Assembly (NCBI GenBank): GCA_031551265.1
Contig: JAVBNU010000043.1
Coordinates: 16,775-80,774 of the forward strand
From: JAVBNU01 sp031551265
GTDB lineage: Bacteria; Cyanobacteriota; Vampirovibrionia; Gastranaerophilales; Gastranaerophilaceae
DNA: 64,000 nt
Reading direction: 5' to 3'
Part shown: positions 34,933 through 44,002 of the stretch, piece by piece
How the letters are laid out: the number at the start of each line of letters is the position of its first letter
How positions within the stretch are numbered: the stretch's first letter is position 1
Made by a program: the position numbers and the translations under genes
Notes under the pieces: model-generated
What the model saw: only the letters and a program-made list of their open reading frames with translations
Told to the model about the DNA's origin: nothing
Database searches by the model: none

Positions 34933-36159
34933 ATGATAGTACCCAGTATAGATTTAATGTCAGGTAAAGCAGTTCAGTTGAGACAGGGCAAAGAAAAAAT
35001 TTTAGAAAAAGATAACGTTTTGGAACTGGCTAAATACTATGCACGTTTTGGCGAAGTTGCCGTCATTGATTTAGATGCAGCAATGGGTAAAGGCGATAAT
35101 GAAGCGCTTATAAAAGAAATTTGTAAAATTGCCAAATGCCGTGTAGGTGGTGGCATAAGGGATATAGAAAAAGCAAAAAGAATTTTAGCAAACGGCGCTG
35201 ACAAAATCATAATCGGTACAGCTGCAAATGAAGAATTACTTTCGAAATTGCCAAAAAATAAAGTAATCGTTGCAATTGACACAAAAGGCGGTAAAATCAC
35301 AACTGAAGGATGGACTAAAGAACTTGCGCAAACTCCGGCCGATTTTATTAAAAGATTTGATGATTATTGCTGCGGCTACCTGTATACTGTTGTTGAAAAA
35401 GAAGGAATGATGGGCGGTTGTGACATAGCAGCAATTGAAAATGTGGTTAAATTAACCAAAAATGAAATTACTGCGGCGGGTGGTATTTCAACGGTTGAAG
35501 AAATCGCTAAACTCCAAAAAATGAATGTCTCAACGCAGCTTGGAATGTGCATTTATACTGAGGCAGTTAAATTAGAAGATGCTTTTTGTGCATCTGTAGA
35601 TTTTGCAAAATGTGACGGGCTTGTGCCGACAATCGTGCAAGATGTTGACACTAAACAAGTTCTGATGATGGCGTATTCAAGCAAAGAATCTTTGCACAAA
35701 ACCTTAGCAGAAGGCTTAGCGACTTATTATAGCCGCTCACGTAAAGAACTCTGGACAAAAGGACTGACTTCGGGCAACACTCAAGAATTAGTGACTGCAC
35801 TATTTGATTGCGATCAGGATACAATTCTTTTCAAAGTCAGACAAAAAGGTAATGCTTGTCACTTAGACAGATACAGTTGTTTTGAGGGCAAAGAGTTTGC
35901 GATTAAAGAATTGTATGACTTGTTGCTCGACAGAAAAGTAAAATTGCCTGAAAAATCTTTTACGACAAAGTTATTTAAAGATGAATTCTTTCTCAAACGT
36001 AAAATCATGGAAGAAGCTTTTGAAACAGTGAATCATGAGGAAGGTGACGGCTTAAGCTGGGAAGTCGCTGATTTGGCGTACTTTTTACTCACGTTCATGG
36101 CAAAACATAATGTAACACCCAAAGATATTTTGAGCAATCTGGCATCACGCACAAAGTAA
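34933..36159 (+). CDS. HisA-HisI-HisE trifunctional fusion protein
   Basis: One 408-residue protein covers three steps of histidine synthesis. Residues 1-228: HisA isomerase, a TIM barrel with the catalytic aspartates D7 (VPSIDLMSG) and D116 (VAIDTKGG) and phosphate loops GGGIRDI and AAGGIS. Residues about 229-320: HisI phosphoribosyl-AMP cyclohydrolase, with WTKGLTSGNTQELV, FDCDQDTILF and GNACHLDRYSCF (zinc cysteines and histidine; HLD replaces the usual HTG). Residues about 323-408: HisE phosphoribosyl-ATP pyrophosphatase, with KIMEEAFETV and EVADLAYFLL. HisI-HisE fusions are common; HisA at the front is not something I know. hisD follows 11 bases later. Confidence 0.93.
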   Translation: MIVPSIDLMSGKAVQLRQGKEKILEKDNVLELAKYYARFGEVAVIDLDAAMGKGDNEALIKEICKIAKCRVGGGIRDIEKAKRILANGADKIIIGTAANEELLSKLPKNKVIVAIDTKGGKITTEGWTKELAQTPADFIKRFDDYCCGYLYTVVEKEGMMGGCDIAAIENVVKLTKNEITAAGGISTVEEIAKLQKMNVSTQLGMCIYTEAVKLEDAFCASVDFAKCDGLVPTIVQDVDTKQVLMMAYSSKESLHKTLAEGLATYYSRSRKELWTKGLTSGNTQELVTALFDCDQDTILFKVRQKGNACHLDRYSCFEGKEFAIKELYDLLLDRKVKLPEKSFTTKLFKDEFFLKRKIMEEAFETVNHEEGDGLSWEVADLAYFLLTFMAKHNVTPKDILSNLASRTK

Positions 36160-36170
36160 AGGGCGAATTT

Positions 36171-37418
36171 ATGAAAATAATAGATTATAAAAATATTCCT
36201 GATGAATTTTTTGCAAAAATAGAATTTGAAAGCCTTGAGAGTGTTGCAAAAATTATTGATGATGTCAAAAAAGACGGTGATAGTGCAGTAAGAAAATATT
36301 CGCAACAATTTGACGGCTGCACTCGTGAAAGTTTTTTGCTAACAAAACAAGAAATTGATGAAGCATATTCGAAAGTGGATGAGAAAACGATTGATGCACT
36401 CACTTATGCAATAAAAAACGTAAAAGAATTTGCACAAAAGCAGCTACATACGGTTTCGAATTTAGACACAACTGTTGACGGTAATAAGCTTGGGCATAGA
36501 ATAGTACCGCTTGAAAAAGTTGGCTGCTATATACCTGGTGGGAATTACCCGCTGCCAAGTACCGCTTTTATGACAATAGTACCTGCAAAAGTTGCAGGTG
36601 TAAAAGAAGTTGTTGCTTGTTCGCCTAGAATTCAGCCTGTCACGGTTGTTGCGTGCGATTTAGCCGGCGCAGATAAGATTTTTGCGGTTGGTGGTGTGCA
36701 AGCTGTTGCTGCAATGGCTTATGGCACTCAAAGTATCACAAACGTAAACAAAATTGTGGGTCCCGGCAATAAATACGTGACTTCTGCTAAAAAACAAGTT
36801 TTTGGAGAGTGTGGAATTGATTTTCTCGCAGGGCCTTCTGAGGTTTTGATAATTGCTGATGAAACTGCTAAACCTGAGTTCGTTGCAGCTGATATGCTGG
36901 CGCAATGTGAACATGATTTAGATGCGCGTGCATATTTAGTTTGTTTTTCGAAAGAATTTGCGCAACAAGTAGGTGATTATGCTGAAAAATTTATGCAAGA
37001 GTTAAAAACGTCAGATATCGCAAGAAAAGCCTGGGACAAATCTTATGCTGTTCTTGTTGATGATATTGCGCAAGCAATTGAGATCTCTGAGCAAAGAGCG
37101 CCTGAGCATTTAGAATTATGCATAAAAGATGCGGAAAATTATATTGATAAATTTACCAATTATGGCTCGTTATTCATAGGCAATTACTCGGCTGAGGTTT
37201 TTGGTGACTACGCAAGCGGTACAAACCATACATTGCCGACCAATCAGGTGGCTAAATATTCAGGCGGCTTGAGTGTTTTTGATTATATCAAAATTCAAAC
37301 TTATCAAATAATTAATCCTGACAATTCAAAGCAATTAATGAATGTGACAGAATTACTCGCATCGAAAGAAGGACTTGAGGCGCATAGCTTGGCAGCGAAA
37401 GTGCGTAAAAGAAGCTGA
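36171..37418 (+). CDS. hisD: Histidinol dehydrogenase
   Basis: Last two steps of histidine synthesis (histidinol to histidine, NAD-dependent, zinc), 415 residues. Signatures: [54 protein letters not shown], the metal/catalytic region QCEHDLDA and RAPEHLEL, and a C-terminal SGTNHTLPT. It forms a two-gene operon with the HisA-HisI-HisE fusion, so four enzymatic domains sit on two adjacent genes; fungal HIS4 proteins join HisI, HisE and HisD. No other his gene is in the window. Confidence 0.97.
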   Translation: MKIIDYKNIPDEFFAKIEFESLESVAKIIDDVKKDGDSAVRKYSQQFDGCTRESFLLTKQEIDEAYSKVDEKTIDALTYAIKNVKEFAQKQLHTVSNLDTTVDGNKLGHRIVPLEKVGCYIPGGNYPLPSTAFMTIVPAKVAGVKEVVACSPRIQPVTVVACDLAGADKIFAVGGVQAVAAMAYGTQSITNVNKIVGPGNKYVTSAKKQVFGECGIDFLAGPSEVLIIADETAKPEFVAADMLAQCEHDLDARAYLVCFSKEFAQQVGDYAEKFMQELKTSDIARKAWDKSYAVLVDDIAQAIEISEQRAPEHLELCIKDAENYIDKFTNYGSLFIGNYSAEVFGDYASGTNHTLPTNQVAKYSGGLSVFDYIKIQTYQIINPDNSKQLMNVTELLASKEGLEAHSLAAKVRKRS

Positions 37419-37420
37419 TG

Positions 37421-37438
37421 TTGGGGTGGAAACCCCAA
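37421..37438. repeat. Hairpin after hisD
   Basis: TTGGGGT-GGAA-ACCCCAA, a perfect 7-bp stem with a GNRA-like loop immediately after the hisD stop, followed by CCTACAATG, the same tail as the repeat terminus at 19900. No T run follows, so it is a repeat rather than a standard terminator. Confidence 0.6.
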
Positions 37439-37493
37439 CCTACAATGCTACTTTTAAATTCAAAGTTTAATGTTGCGGGACGGAAAAAGTAGC

Positions 37494-37515
37494 TGTAGGG
37501 CGCGTCTTACGCACC
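37494..37515. repeat. TGTAGGGCGCG palindromic repeat
   Basis: Starts TGTAGGGCGCGTCTTACGCA and continues CC; related in its TGTAGGG head to the other intergenic repeats and in its GCGT/ACGC core to the one at 45137. Confidence 0.45.
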
Positions 37516-37525
37516 ATGTAAAAAG

Positions 37526-38209
37526 TCAGGATTTTTTACGTTCTTTTAAAATAGTGTCAAGATTAAGTCCTATTCTTTTAAGCTCGTCTTTTATGCCTTC
37601 AATCATTTCTGTGTGTATTTCATTTCTCTCATCAGGTGGTATTGTCATTAGCCTGTCATATCGTTCCATAATAATTTTTTTCTTATCTGTTTTTTTGCCG
37701 TTATTTGGAACGGTTAAAACTGTAATTAGGCGACCATCCTGAGGTATTTGCAATGTTATTTTATCGTCAGACACGGCCCTGATACGAGTAATCACAATTT
37801 TCTTTTTTCTTAGCTCAGCAGGTGTATAGGCTTTTAAATCCTCCAAAGTGCCAAGATTTGTTATAAAAGAGACACTAGCATACTCTACGTCAACAAAATC
37901 ATGAGGTATATCAATTCCTTGTTTTTCTTTTTTTGCGTATTCAAACATTTTTGAAGCAATGCTGGATACATCTTCATGATGTCTCATTTCACCAACCTTT
38001 AAAGTTAGGTCTGACCATAATTTTTCATAAAAATCCTTATTTTGTGCAGCACGTTCTTCGGATTCAGGGGTTCGGATTCTGAAAATATCTTCGTTTAAGG
38101 CCATATTTAGCCTTTCTTGTGGTTTTTTGACTCTTTCTGCTTTACTATTCGGGTCTTTTTTCTTTGCACAGAAATTTATAAATGATACTTTGTCTATATA
38201 TAATCCCAT
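37526..38209 (-). CDS. Unknown protein, 227 aa
   Basis: I do not recognise this protein. It is highly charged with no membrane segment or signal peptide. The N-terminus contains KVSFINFCAKKKD, reminiscent of the [I/V]SF motif of other proteins in the window but nearer the start. The middle (residues about 60-110) is predicted helical, then a short basic beta-rich part (KKKIVITRIRAVSDDKITLQ) and a helical tail ending in LKERKKS. AGAAAGGG precedes the ATG, and an extended -10 (TGCTAAGAT) lies further upstream, so it is probably a single-gene unit. Confidence 0.6.
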   Translation of the reverse strand: MGLYIDKVSFINFCAKKKDPNSKAERVKKPQERLNMALNEDIFRIRTPESEERAAQNKDFYEKLWSDLTLKVGEMRHHEDVSSIASKMFEYAKKEKQGIDIPHDFVDVEYASVSFITNLGTLEDLKAYTPAELRKKKIVITRIRAVSDDKITLQIPQDGRLITVLTVPNNGKKTDKKKIIMERYDRLMTIPPDERNEIHTEMIEGIKDELKRIGLNLDTILKERKKS

Positions 38210-38295
38210 ATTGACTTCCCTTTCTTGTCATTATCTTAGCATTAATAACATTATTTAAAATCATGACAAATTATATATCTTGTATTTATAAAAGA

Positions 38296-39336
38296 TTAAA
38301 TAACTTTTCCAATTGCCTCTATCATCATTTCGGGTGTGATAGATGTGAGACAAGCATAGTTGTTTTTGCATTTGCCTTTTAGTCCGCAGGGTGCGCAGGG
38401 TAAATCTGACTGCAGTAAAATATTTTTATCACCGAGGGCGCCCCATTTTTTTATGGACATTGGTCCGTAAATTCCGATTACAGGTGTTTTAACGGCAGAA
38501 GCTATGTGCAAGTTGCCTGAATCGCAGCCAACAAGTAAGTCAACTTTTTTGGTCATTGCCATACTTTGTTTCAAGGTCAATTCGCCGCATAAATTGAGGG
38601 GAGGTATGTCTAAGTTGCTTTTAACAAGTGACAAAATTTCAGAGTATATTTTTTTGTCCAACTCAGCGCCTAAAAACATAACTTGAACATTTTTTTCATT
38701 AGATAAATATTTCAAAACTTTCGCCCAGTTTTGAAGGTTCCATTGTTTTTTTTCATTACCGCTTGTTGCGTGTAAAATGACTATTTTTTTGTCGTTTAAT
38801 TTTTCTTTTTCGATAAATTCATCAATGAATTTTTGTGTTTCGTCATCAATCCAAGCTTCCGATAAGGTATCAGTTATTTCAATTCCTTCTGCGCGCAAAA
38901 CATCTAAAAAAGTTTCTGATTCATGTGCGTCAGTTCTGTATTTTACAGGCTTGGTCAGTAAAAAGCTGCGGCCTTCTGAGGCAAATCCGACACGTTCTTT
39001 AATGCCGCTTAAGAATGCAATCAAAGCACTGCTGAATGAACGTTTAAGTACATAAGCTTTGTCATATTTTTTTTTTCGCAGCATTTTTATACAGTCAAAA
39101 ATTGATGGTTTTTTTTGTGTGCCGCCTTCATATTTAAATTTGTTTGAAGCGTCAATATATAGAAAATTATTGACATAAGGACAATCTTCAATGACTCCGA
39201 CTGTGGGTTTTGTCACGAGCATATCAATTTGAGCGTCGGGATAAGCATTACGTAAATTGCGTAAGAACGGGGCGGTTAGGATTGTGTCGCCTATAAATTT
39301 GTATCTCATTACGAGTATTTTTTTAGGTTGATTCAT
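38296..39336 (-). CDS. Heptosyltransferase-family (GT9) glycosyltransferase
   Basis: A 346-residue member of the LPS core heptosyltransferase family (WaaF/WaaC-like, GT9). The N-terminal phosphate-binding region is ILVMRYKFIGDTILTAPFLR; the donor site shows GCDSGNLHIASAVKTPVIGIYG; a C-terminal cysteine cluster (CAPCGLKGKC) is common in this family. The start overlaps lpxK by 14 bases. No heptose-synthesis gene is in the window, so the sugar transferred is uncertain. Confidence 0.9.
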   Translation of the reverse strand: MNQPKKILVMRYKFIGDTILTAPFLRNLRNAYPDAQIDMLVTKPTVGVIEDCPYVNNFLYIDASNKFKYEGGTQKKPSIFDCIKMLRKKKYDKAYVLKRSFSSALIAFLSGIKERVGFASEGRSFLLTKPVKYRTDAHESETFLDVLRAEGIEITDTLSEAWIDDETQKFIDEFIEKEKLNDKKIVILHATSGNEKKQWNLQNWAKVLKYLSNEKNVQVMFLGAELDKKIYSEILSLVKSNLDIPPLNLCGELTLKQSMAMTKKVDLLVGCDSGNLHIASAVKTPVIGIYGPMSIKKWGALGDKNILLQSDLPCAPCGLKGKCKNNYACLTSITPEMMIEAIGKVI

Positions 39337-40402
39337 TTAATAATCCTTCCAAATCTACGTTTGTAGCTAATTTTACTACTAAGATATCAGTTTTTAGATT
39401 AGTTTGTTTTTCATTTAACATTTCTTTTATTTTTACGGCATCTTTTTCAGTTGTAATAAGATTATCAATATTGTTTTCTTCGGCGATTGCTTCCAGCTCA
39501 TCCAAATCATCCAGAGTGTATCTGTAGTGGTCGTTATACGTTTTTGTGTAAACTATTTCGTGATTGTTTTCTAATAATTGGTTATAAAACTGTAAGGGTT
39601 GTGCGATTGCACAAAAAGCAAGCAAACATTTTGTTTTAGTTATTTTTAAACTTGATGCAAGGCTATAAATACTCTCAAATTCCATATTTGCTAAGAATAC
39701 AGGTTTGCGGTATTTTTTTTGTAATTTTTTACAGTAGCTTTTTGCTTCGATTACATTGTCGGTTTTATTTACAACAATAATTTTATCGGCTCTGCGTATT
39801 CCCATTCTTGGTTCACGAAGAGGTCCTGCCGGCAAGAGCATATGGTTGCCGAATCTTTTTTCGTAATCGACGACTAATATATTTAAATCACGCATTAGTT
39901 TTAAGTGTTGGTATCCATCATCTAAAATTAACTTTGTGCATCCTAATTTTTCAACGGCGTATTTAGCGATTGCTACTCTGTTTGCAGAAGTCAAAACGGC
40001 ACATTTAGGGCAATTTGCAGCCAGCCAGTATGGCTCATCTCCGGCTTCTTCAGGGGAATAATAAATCTTTTTGCCGTCAGAGATTACGTTCACATCTTTA
40101 TTTGAAAGTGTGCCGCCATAGCCTCTTGAAAGAATAGCAACCTTTTCGCCTTGATTGGACAAATATTCCGCAATTTCTTTTACAATAGGTGTCTTTCCAA
40201 CGCCGCCTGTGGTCATATTTCCTACAGAGATTGTGTACGCTTTAGGACGATAGCGTTTTAATATTTTTATTTTGTACAATAAAATTCGTGTTTGCACAGC
40301 AATATAATAGACTATGGCATATGGCAAAAGTATTACCAGAATCAAAAAATCAAGAAAATTGATATATTTTTTGTAATGTAGTTTTGTAATTCGAGACTTC
40401 AT
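39323..40402 (-). CDS. lpxK: Tetraacyldisaccharide 4'-kinase
   Basis: Phosphorylates the lipid A precursor at the 4' position, 359 residues. Membrane-anchoring N-terminal helix (about 15-40), Walker A SVGNMTTGGVGKTPIVKEIA, the LSRGYGG motif, and LDDGYQHLKLMRDLNILVVD, all typical of LpxK. It is between mlaD (8 bases upstream) and the heptosyltransferase (14-base overlap). It is direct evidence for lipid A. Confidence 0.95.
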   Translation of the reverse strand: MKSRITKLHYKKYINFLDFLILVILLPYAIVYYIAVQTRILLYKIKILKRYRPKAYTISVGNMTTGGVGKTPIVKEIAEYLSNQGEKVAILSRGYGGTLSNKDVNVISDGKKIYYSPEEAGDEPYWLAANCPKCAVLTSANRVAIAKYAVEKLGCTKLILDDGYQHLKLMRDLNILVVDYEKRFGNHMLLPAGPLREPRMGIRRADKIIVVNKTDNVIEAKSYCKKLQKKYRKPVFLANMEFESIYSLASSLKITKTKCLLAFCAIAQPLQFYNQLLENNHEIVYTKTYNDHYRYTLDDLDELEAIAEENNIDNLITTEKDAVKIKEMLNEKQTNLKTDILVVKLATNVDLEGLLNEST

Positions 40403-40410
40403 AATTTTAA

Positions 40411-41772
40411 TTAGAACATTAACCTAAACAGTAAGAATCTTTTGTTTAATTTTTCAGAGAATTTGCGTAGATTTTTTGACGCAAGTGAAGCGTCATTTAA
40501 TGTGCATTTGATTTTGTCTTTATCCTCTACTGCAATTTCATTGACGGCATCCATTGTGACAGCGAATTGGTCTATAGCATTATTAAGCTTTTTCACGGTT
40601 TGACCCAAGTCGCCTTTCATCTTTTCATCTTTTGCAAATTCATTCACGTATGCTGAAATTTCATTAACATTTTTGAGTGTTGCATTGAGGTTTGTAACAA
40701 TCTCATCTGCTTGTTTATTTTCTAACAGTTTATTTAAATTTGTCGATAAACGATTAATCGAATCTGCAGTTGTTGAAACAGTCTTTTTAAAGTCTTTATC
40801 GGTCACTAACTCATTTAAGTTGTCTGTGAGTACTATAATTTTTTCAGATACTTGGTTGGCTGAATTCATTATGCTGTCTATGTCTTTGCGTGAGGCTTCA
40901 AGTAATGCTTCTGCTTTATCAACTGTCCGACCTGTTTTAACAACTAAATCATTTAAATTGCCGGCTGTGCTTTTCAAATCATTTATGACGTCGTCAGTTA
41001 AAATTGCTGAAATTCTTTCGTTCGTTTCATTTAATGAAGATGCTGATTGGTATTGCAGCGCCATAAAGTCGGATAAACGCATCGGCTCAACAACAGTATA
41101 TTGCAAGCCTATCGCCGGATAAGGGATATTTATACTCATAAAAGGTTTCAGCTGCAATTTCATCGTGCCATCAGATTCGGTAATTTTACCTATAAGCCTG
41201 TCAGGCACAATCAAGCCCGGTAAATCAATAATATAGCTGATTTTATAAGTATAATCTGTTTTCATACGCCCTTGAACGGGTAATGGCAGAGTATTTGTCT
41301 CTACTACTTCAATAGCTTTAATATAACCGACATCATGGAGTCTTGAGCTGAGGGTCATTTGAATTTTGTCGCCCGGTTTAATGACCTGAGATTTATCTTG
41401 TACAGGGATATATATATTTCTTATTTTTGGAGGTGTAATCTCAAGGAATTGTTCACCTATTATTCCCGATTGTTGAATCGAAATTTCAGATGCTCTTGGA
41501 ATAGATATGTGCGGTTCAGTGATTACGAATTTAAGTTCAACGTAGCTTTCTTCGCCATCAATAACGGGAGTAATTTCTTCGATTTGTCCAATGCGCAGTC
41601 CCATCATTTGCACGCCGGAGCCGGTGCGGATACCGTTTACATCTTTAAATTGTATAGTGTATCTTTCGCCCGAAGATAGTGAACGGCCTTTCACCCACAT
41701 AATCGTGAATACCAAAATGGATAGTGCTGCTATTGTTAATATGCCTACTTTAAAAGCTGAAGAAAATCTCAT
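40411..41772 (-). CDS. MlaD/MCE-domain lipid-transport protein
   Basis: A 453-residue protein: one N-terminal transmembrane helix (about 8-26), one MCE domain (about 37-115, with GIRTGSGVQMMGLRIGQIEE), a second beta-rich stretch, then a long helical/coiled-coil tail (about 235-440) with many Asn-Asp-Leu heptads. Such single-MCE proteins form periplasmic hexamers that carry lipids between membranes. Its place at the head of the mlaD-lpxK-GT9 operon ties lipid trafficking to lipid A assembly. The ABC partners (MlaE, MlaF) are not nearby. Confidence 0.92.
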   Translation of the reverse strand: MRFSSAFKVGILTIAALSILVFTIMWVKGRSLSSGERYTIQFKDVNGIRTGSGVQMMGLRIGQIEEITPVIDGEESYVELKFVITEPHISIPRASEISIQQSGIIGEQFLEITPPKIRNIYIPVQDKSQVIKPGDKIQMTLSSRLHDVGYIKAIEVVETNTLPLPVQGRMKTDYTYKISYIIDLPGLIVPDRLIGKITESDGTMKLQLKPFMSINIPYPAIGLQYTVVEPMRLSDFMALQYQSASSLNETNERISAILTDDVINDLKSTAGNLNDLVVKTGRTVDKAEALLEASRKDIDSIMNSANQVSEKIIVLTDNLNELVTDKDFKKTVSTTADSINRLSTNLNKLLENKQADEIVTNLNATLKNVNEISAYVNEFAKDEKMKGDLGQTVKKLNNAIDQFAVTMDAVNEIAVEDKDKIKCTLNDASLASKNLRKFSEKLNKRFLLFRLMF

Positions 41773-42022
41773 TCTATAAATTTTACTCCTTCTGCATAAT
41801 TATACCAAAAGAATAATTTTTTGTATAATAAATCGAAACATAATTAGAAGGAAAAAAATAACTTTGTTTAAATTTGTTTACGGTTTATTAAGCATTTTTA
41901 TAAAAAAACTATCAATCTAAATGTTAGCAAGTAAAATAAAATAATACAAAGTGCAATATACAAATTTTATATATTGTGCCATGTCATAAGATATACGATA
42001 AACAAGTTAAGAGGAGTACGAA
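41773..42022. other. Divergent intergenic region, mlaD / pgi
   Basis: A 250-base AT-rich gap. It holds a dyad at 41954-41976 and the pgi ribosome site AGAGGAG before 42023. No gene seen. Confidence 0.5.
41954..41976. promoter_or_regulatory. Dyad upstream of pgi
   Basis: CAATATA and TATATTG separated by nine bases, a possible operator 47 bases before the pgi ATG. AT-rich context makes chance likely. Confidence 0.3.
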
Positions 42023-43411
42023 ATGCTTGAACTCGATTACAGAAATGCCGATGCAGAAGTCGTAGGCGCAGAAAATGGTCTTAATATCAAAGAAAAATTC
42101 AATGAATATAAGCCAGCGATTGTGAAAATCATAGCAGATTTAAATTCACGTAAAGACAAGCCGGGACAGTGGCTGAGATGGATGAATCTTGGTTATAATG
42201 AAGAAACTGTCTGGTATGTTAAAGAATTTGCATCACAGGTTAAAGGTAAATTTGATAATATTCTTATTTTAGGTATTGGTGGTTCGGCATTAGGTGGTAT
42301 AGCTGTTTGTGAGGCGTTGTTGAAACCTTATTGGAATATGCTTACTCCTGAGCAAAGAGAAGGGTTGCCGCGTATATTTTTCTTAGATAATATTGACCCT
42401 GACCAAATTAATGGTCTTTTAGAGGTGCTGGATTTAAAGAAAACGCTTGTAAATGTTATAACAAAATCAGGCTCGACTGCTGAGACAATGTCGCAATTTA
42501 TGATATTAAAAGACAGATTGGAGCGTGAGGTTGGTGAAGGTTATCGTGATAATATCGTAGCCACAACAGATGCTCAAACAGGTGTTTTGAGACAGCTTGC
42601 GGAGCAGGAAGGTTACAAAACTTTTGTTGTTCCTGATGATGTTGGCGGCAGATTTTCAGTATTTTCAGCTGTTGGCTTATTGCCATTTGCATTAGTTGGT
42701 ATTGATATTGATGAAATGGTGCTTGGTATCAAAAATATGGATTTATCGCTAAAAAATACTGATATCAATAATAATATAGCAGCGCAAAATGCTTTGATTC
42801 ATTATTTGATGGATACTGAAAAAGGTAAAAATCTTTCTGTGATGATGCCATATTCAAGCCGTTTGAGATATGTTTCAGATTGGTATGTTCAGCTTTGGGC
42901 TGAGTCTTTAGGTAAAGAAGAAAATCGTAATGGTGAGAAAGTAAATATTGGCCCTACGCCTATAAAAGCGTTGGGTGCAACGGATCAACATTCACAGATT
43001 CAGCTTTACAATGAGGGGCCAAATGACAAACTTATAAACTTTATTCGAGTGGGTGAATTTGACACAACGCTTGAGATTCCTAAAATATTTGATTATACGG
43101 GTATTGGTTATTTAGGCGGTAAAACGATTAATGATTTGATGAATGCTGAGGCAGATTCAACAGCTGTAGCGCTTACTACGTACAATCGTCCGAATGTGAC
43201 TATAAAAGTTCCGAAAGTTAGTGCTTATTATATAGGACAGTTGTTGTATATGCTGGAAATACAGACTTCAATAGCCGGTGAATTGTACAATATTGATACG
43301 TTTAACCAGCCGGGTGTTGAGCAGGCTAAGAACTATACTTATGCTCTTATGGGTAGAGCCGGGTATGAAGAATCGGCTAAAATGCTTAAGGAAAAAATGG
43401 CTGTAAAATAG
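42023..43411 (+). CDS. pgi: Glucose-6-phosphate isomerase
   Basis: Interconverts glucose-6-phosphate and fructose-6-phosphate, 462 residues, the shorter bacterial form. The phosphate loop ILGIGGSALGGIAVCEAL, TKSGSTAETMSQFM, the catalytic glutamate region QLWAESLGKEENR and GATDQHSQIQLYNEGP identify it. AGAGGAG lies 8 bases before the ATG, and a strong terminator follows, so it is monocistronic. Confidence 0.97.
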   Translation: MLELDYRNADAEVVGAENGLNIKEKFNEYKPAIVKIIADLNSRKDKPGQWLRWMNLGYNEETVWYVKEFASQVKGKFDNILILGIGGSALGGIAVCEALLKPYWNMLTPEQREGLPRIFFLDNIDPDQINGLLEVLDLKKTLVNVITKSGSTAETMSQFMILKDRLEREVGEGYRDNIVATTDAQTGVLRQLAEQEGYKTFVVPDDVGGRFSVFSAVGLLPFALVGIDIDEMVLGIKNMDLSLKNTDINNNIAAQNALIHYLMDTEKGKNLSVMMPYSSRLRYVSDWYVQLWAESLGKEENRNGEKVNIGPTPIKALGATDQHSQIQLYNEGPNDKLINFIRVGEFDTTLEIPKIFDYTGIGYLGGKTINDLMNAEADSTAVALTTYNRPNVTIKVPKVSAYYIGQLLYMLEIQTSIAGELYNIDTFNQPGVEQAKNYTYALMGRAGYEESAKMLKEKMAVK

Positions 43412-43425
43412 ATTCAATAAGTTCT

Positions 43426-43466
43426 AAAAGGTCGGGTAATTTGAAAAGATTATCCGGCCTTTTTTG
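43426..43466 (+). terminator. Intrinsic terminator of pgi
   Basis: AAAAGGTCGGGTAAT pairs over 15 bases (two G-T pairs) with ATTATCCGGCCTTTT around an 8-base loop, followed by more T. Confidence 0.9.
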
Positions 43467-43621
43467 CGGTATTATGTCTTATTGTGTATTCACTCGAATG
43501 GTGTATTTTTATTAGATTTCAGGGCGGTACAACTATTATATGAATAGTGGATTAATTTGGATATGGTTAATTTTTTAATGGTTAACTATAAGCATGGGTA
43601 GAGTTGAGAAGGAGAAGCGCA

Positions 43622-43951
43622 ATGGATAAGAAAGCGTGTATGAAAAAACACCAGAATTATTTGTATACAAATTTTTTAAAACTTGAAAACAATTTTTTAA
43701 GAAAAAATAACAACAAATTAAAATATAAATTAACAAAATATAAAAAATTATTTGAGGTTAGAAAAATAGCACTGGAAAGTGCCGTTGAAAAGATTGTAGA
43801 TAACTGCAAATATTGTATTTATGAGTATCAAAGCTGTTCTTGTAAAAACAATTGCTGCCAAAAAGGTTTGTGTGATTATTTCATAAACAATGCAGAAAAA
43901 CATTGTAATAAGAGAACGTTTGTAAATAATATTCACCATAAAAATGAGTAG
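43622..43951 (+). CDS. Small basic cysteine-rich hypothetical protein
   Basis: A 109-residue protein with the ATG placed at 43622, because AAGGAG stands 7 bases upstream. The first 55 residues are very rich in Lys and Asn (likely a helix or coiled coil), followed by a cysteine cluster CKYCIYEYQSCSCKNNCCQK with more C and H to the end, probably a zinc site. I know no family for it. It has its own upstream region between pgi and the 44003 gene. Confidence 0.6.
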   Translation: MDKKACMKKHQNYLYTNFLKLENNFLRKNNNKLKYKLTKYKKLFEVRKIALESAVEKIVDNCKYCIYEYQSCSCKNNCCQKGLCDYFINNAEKHCNKRTFVNNIHHKNE

Positions 43952-44002
43952 ATTTGTTTTAATTGATGCTATAATGTTTTTATAAGACTTGAGGGTTAGG
44001 AA

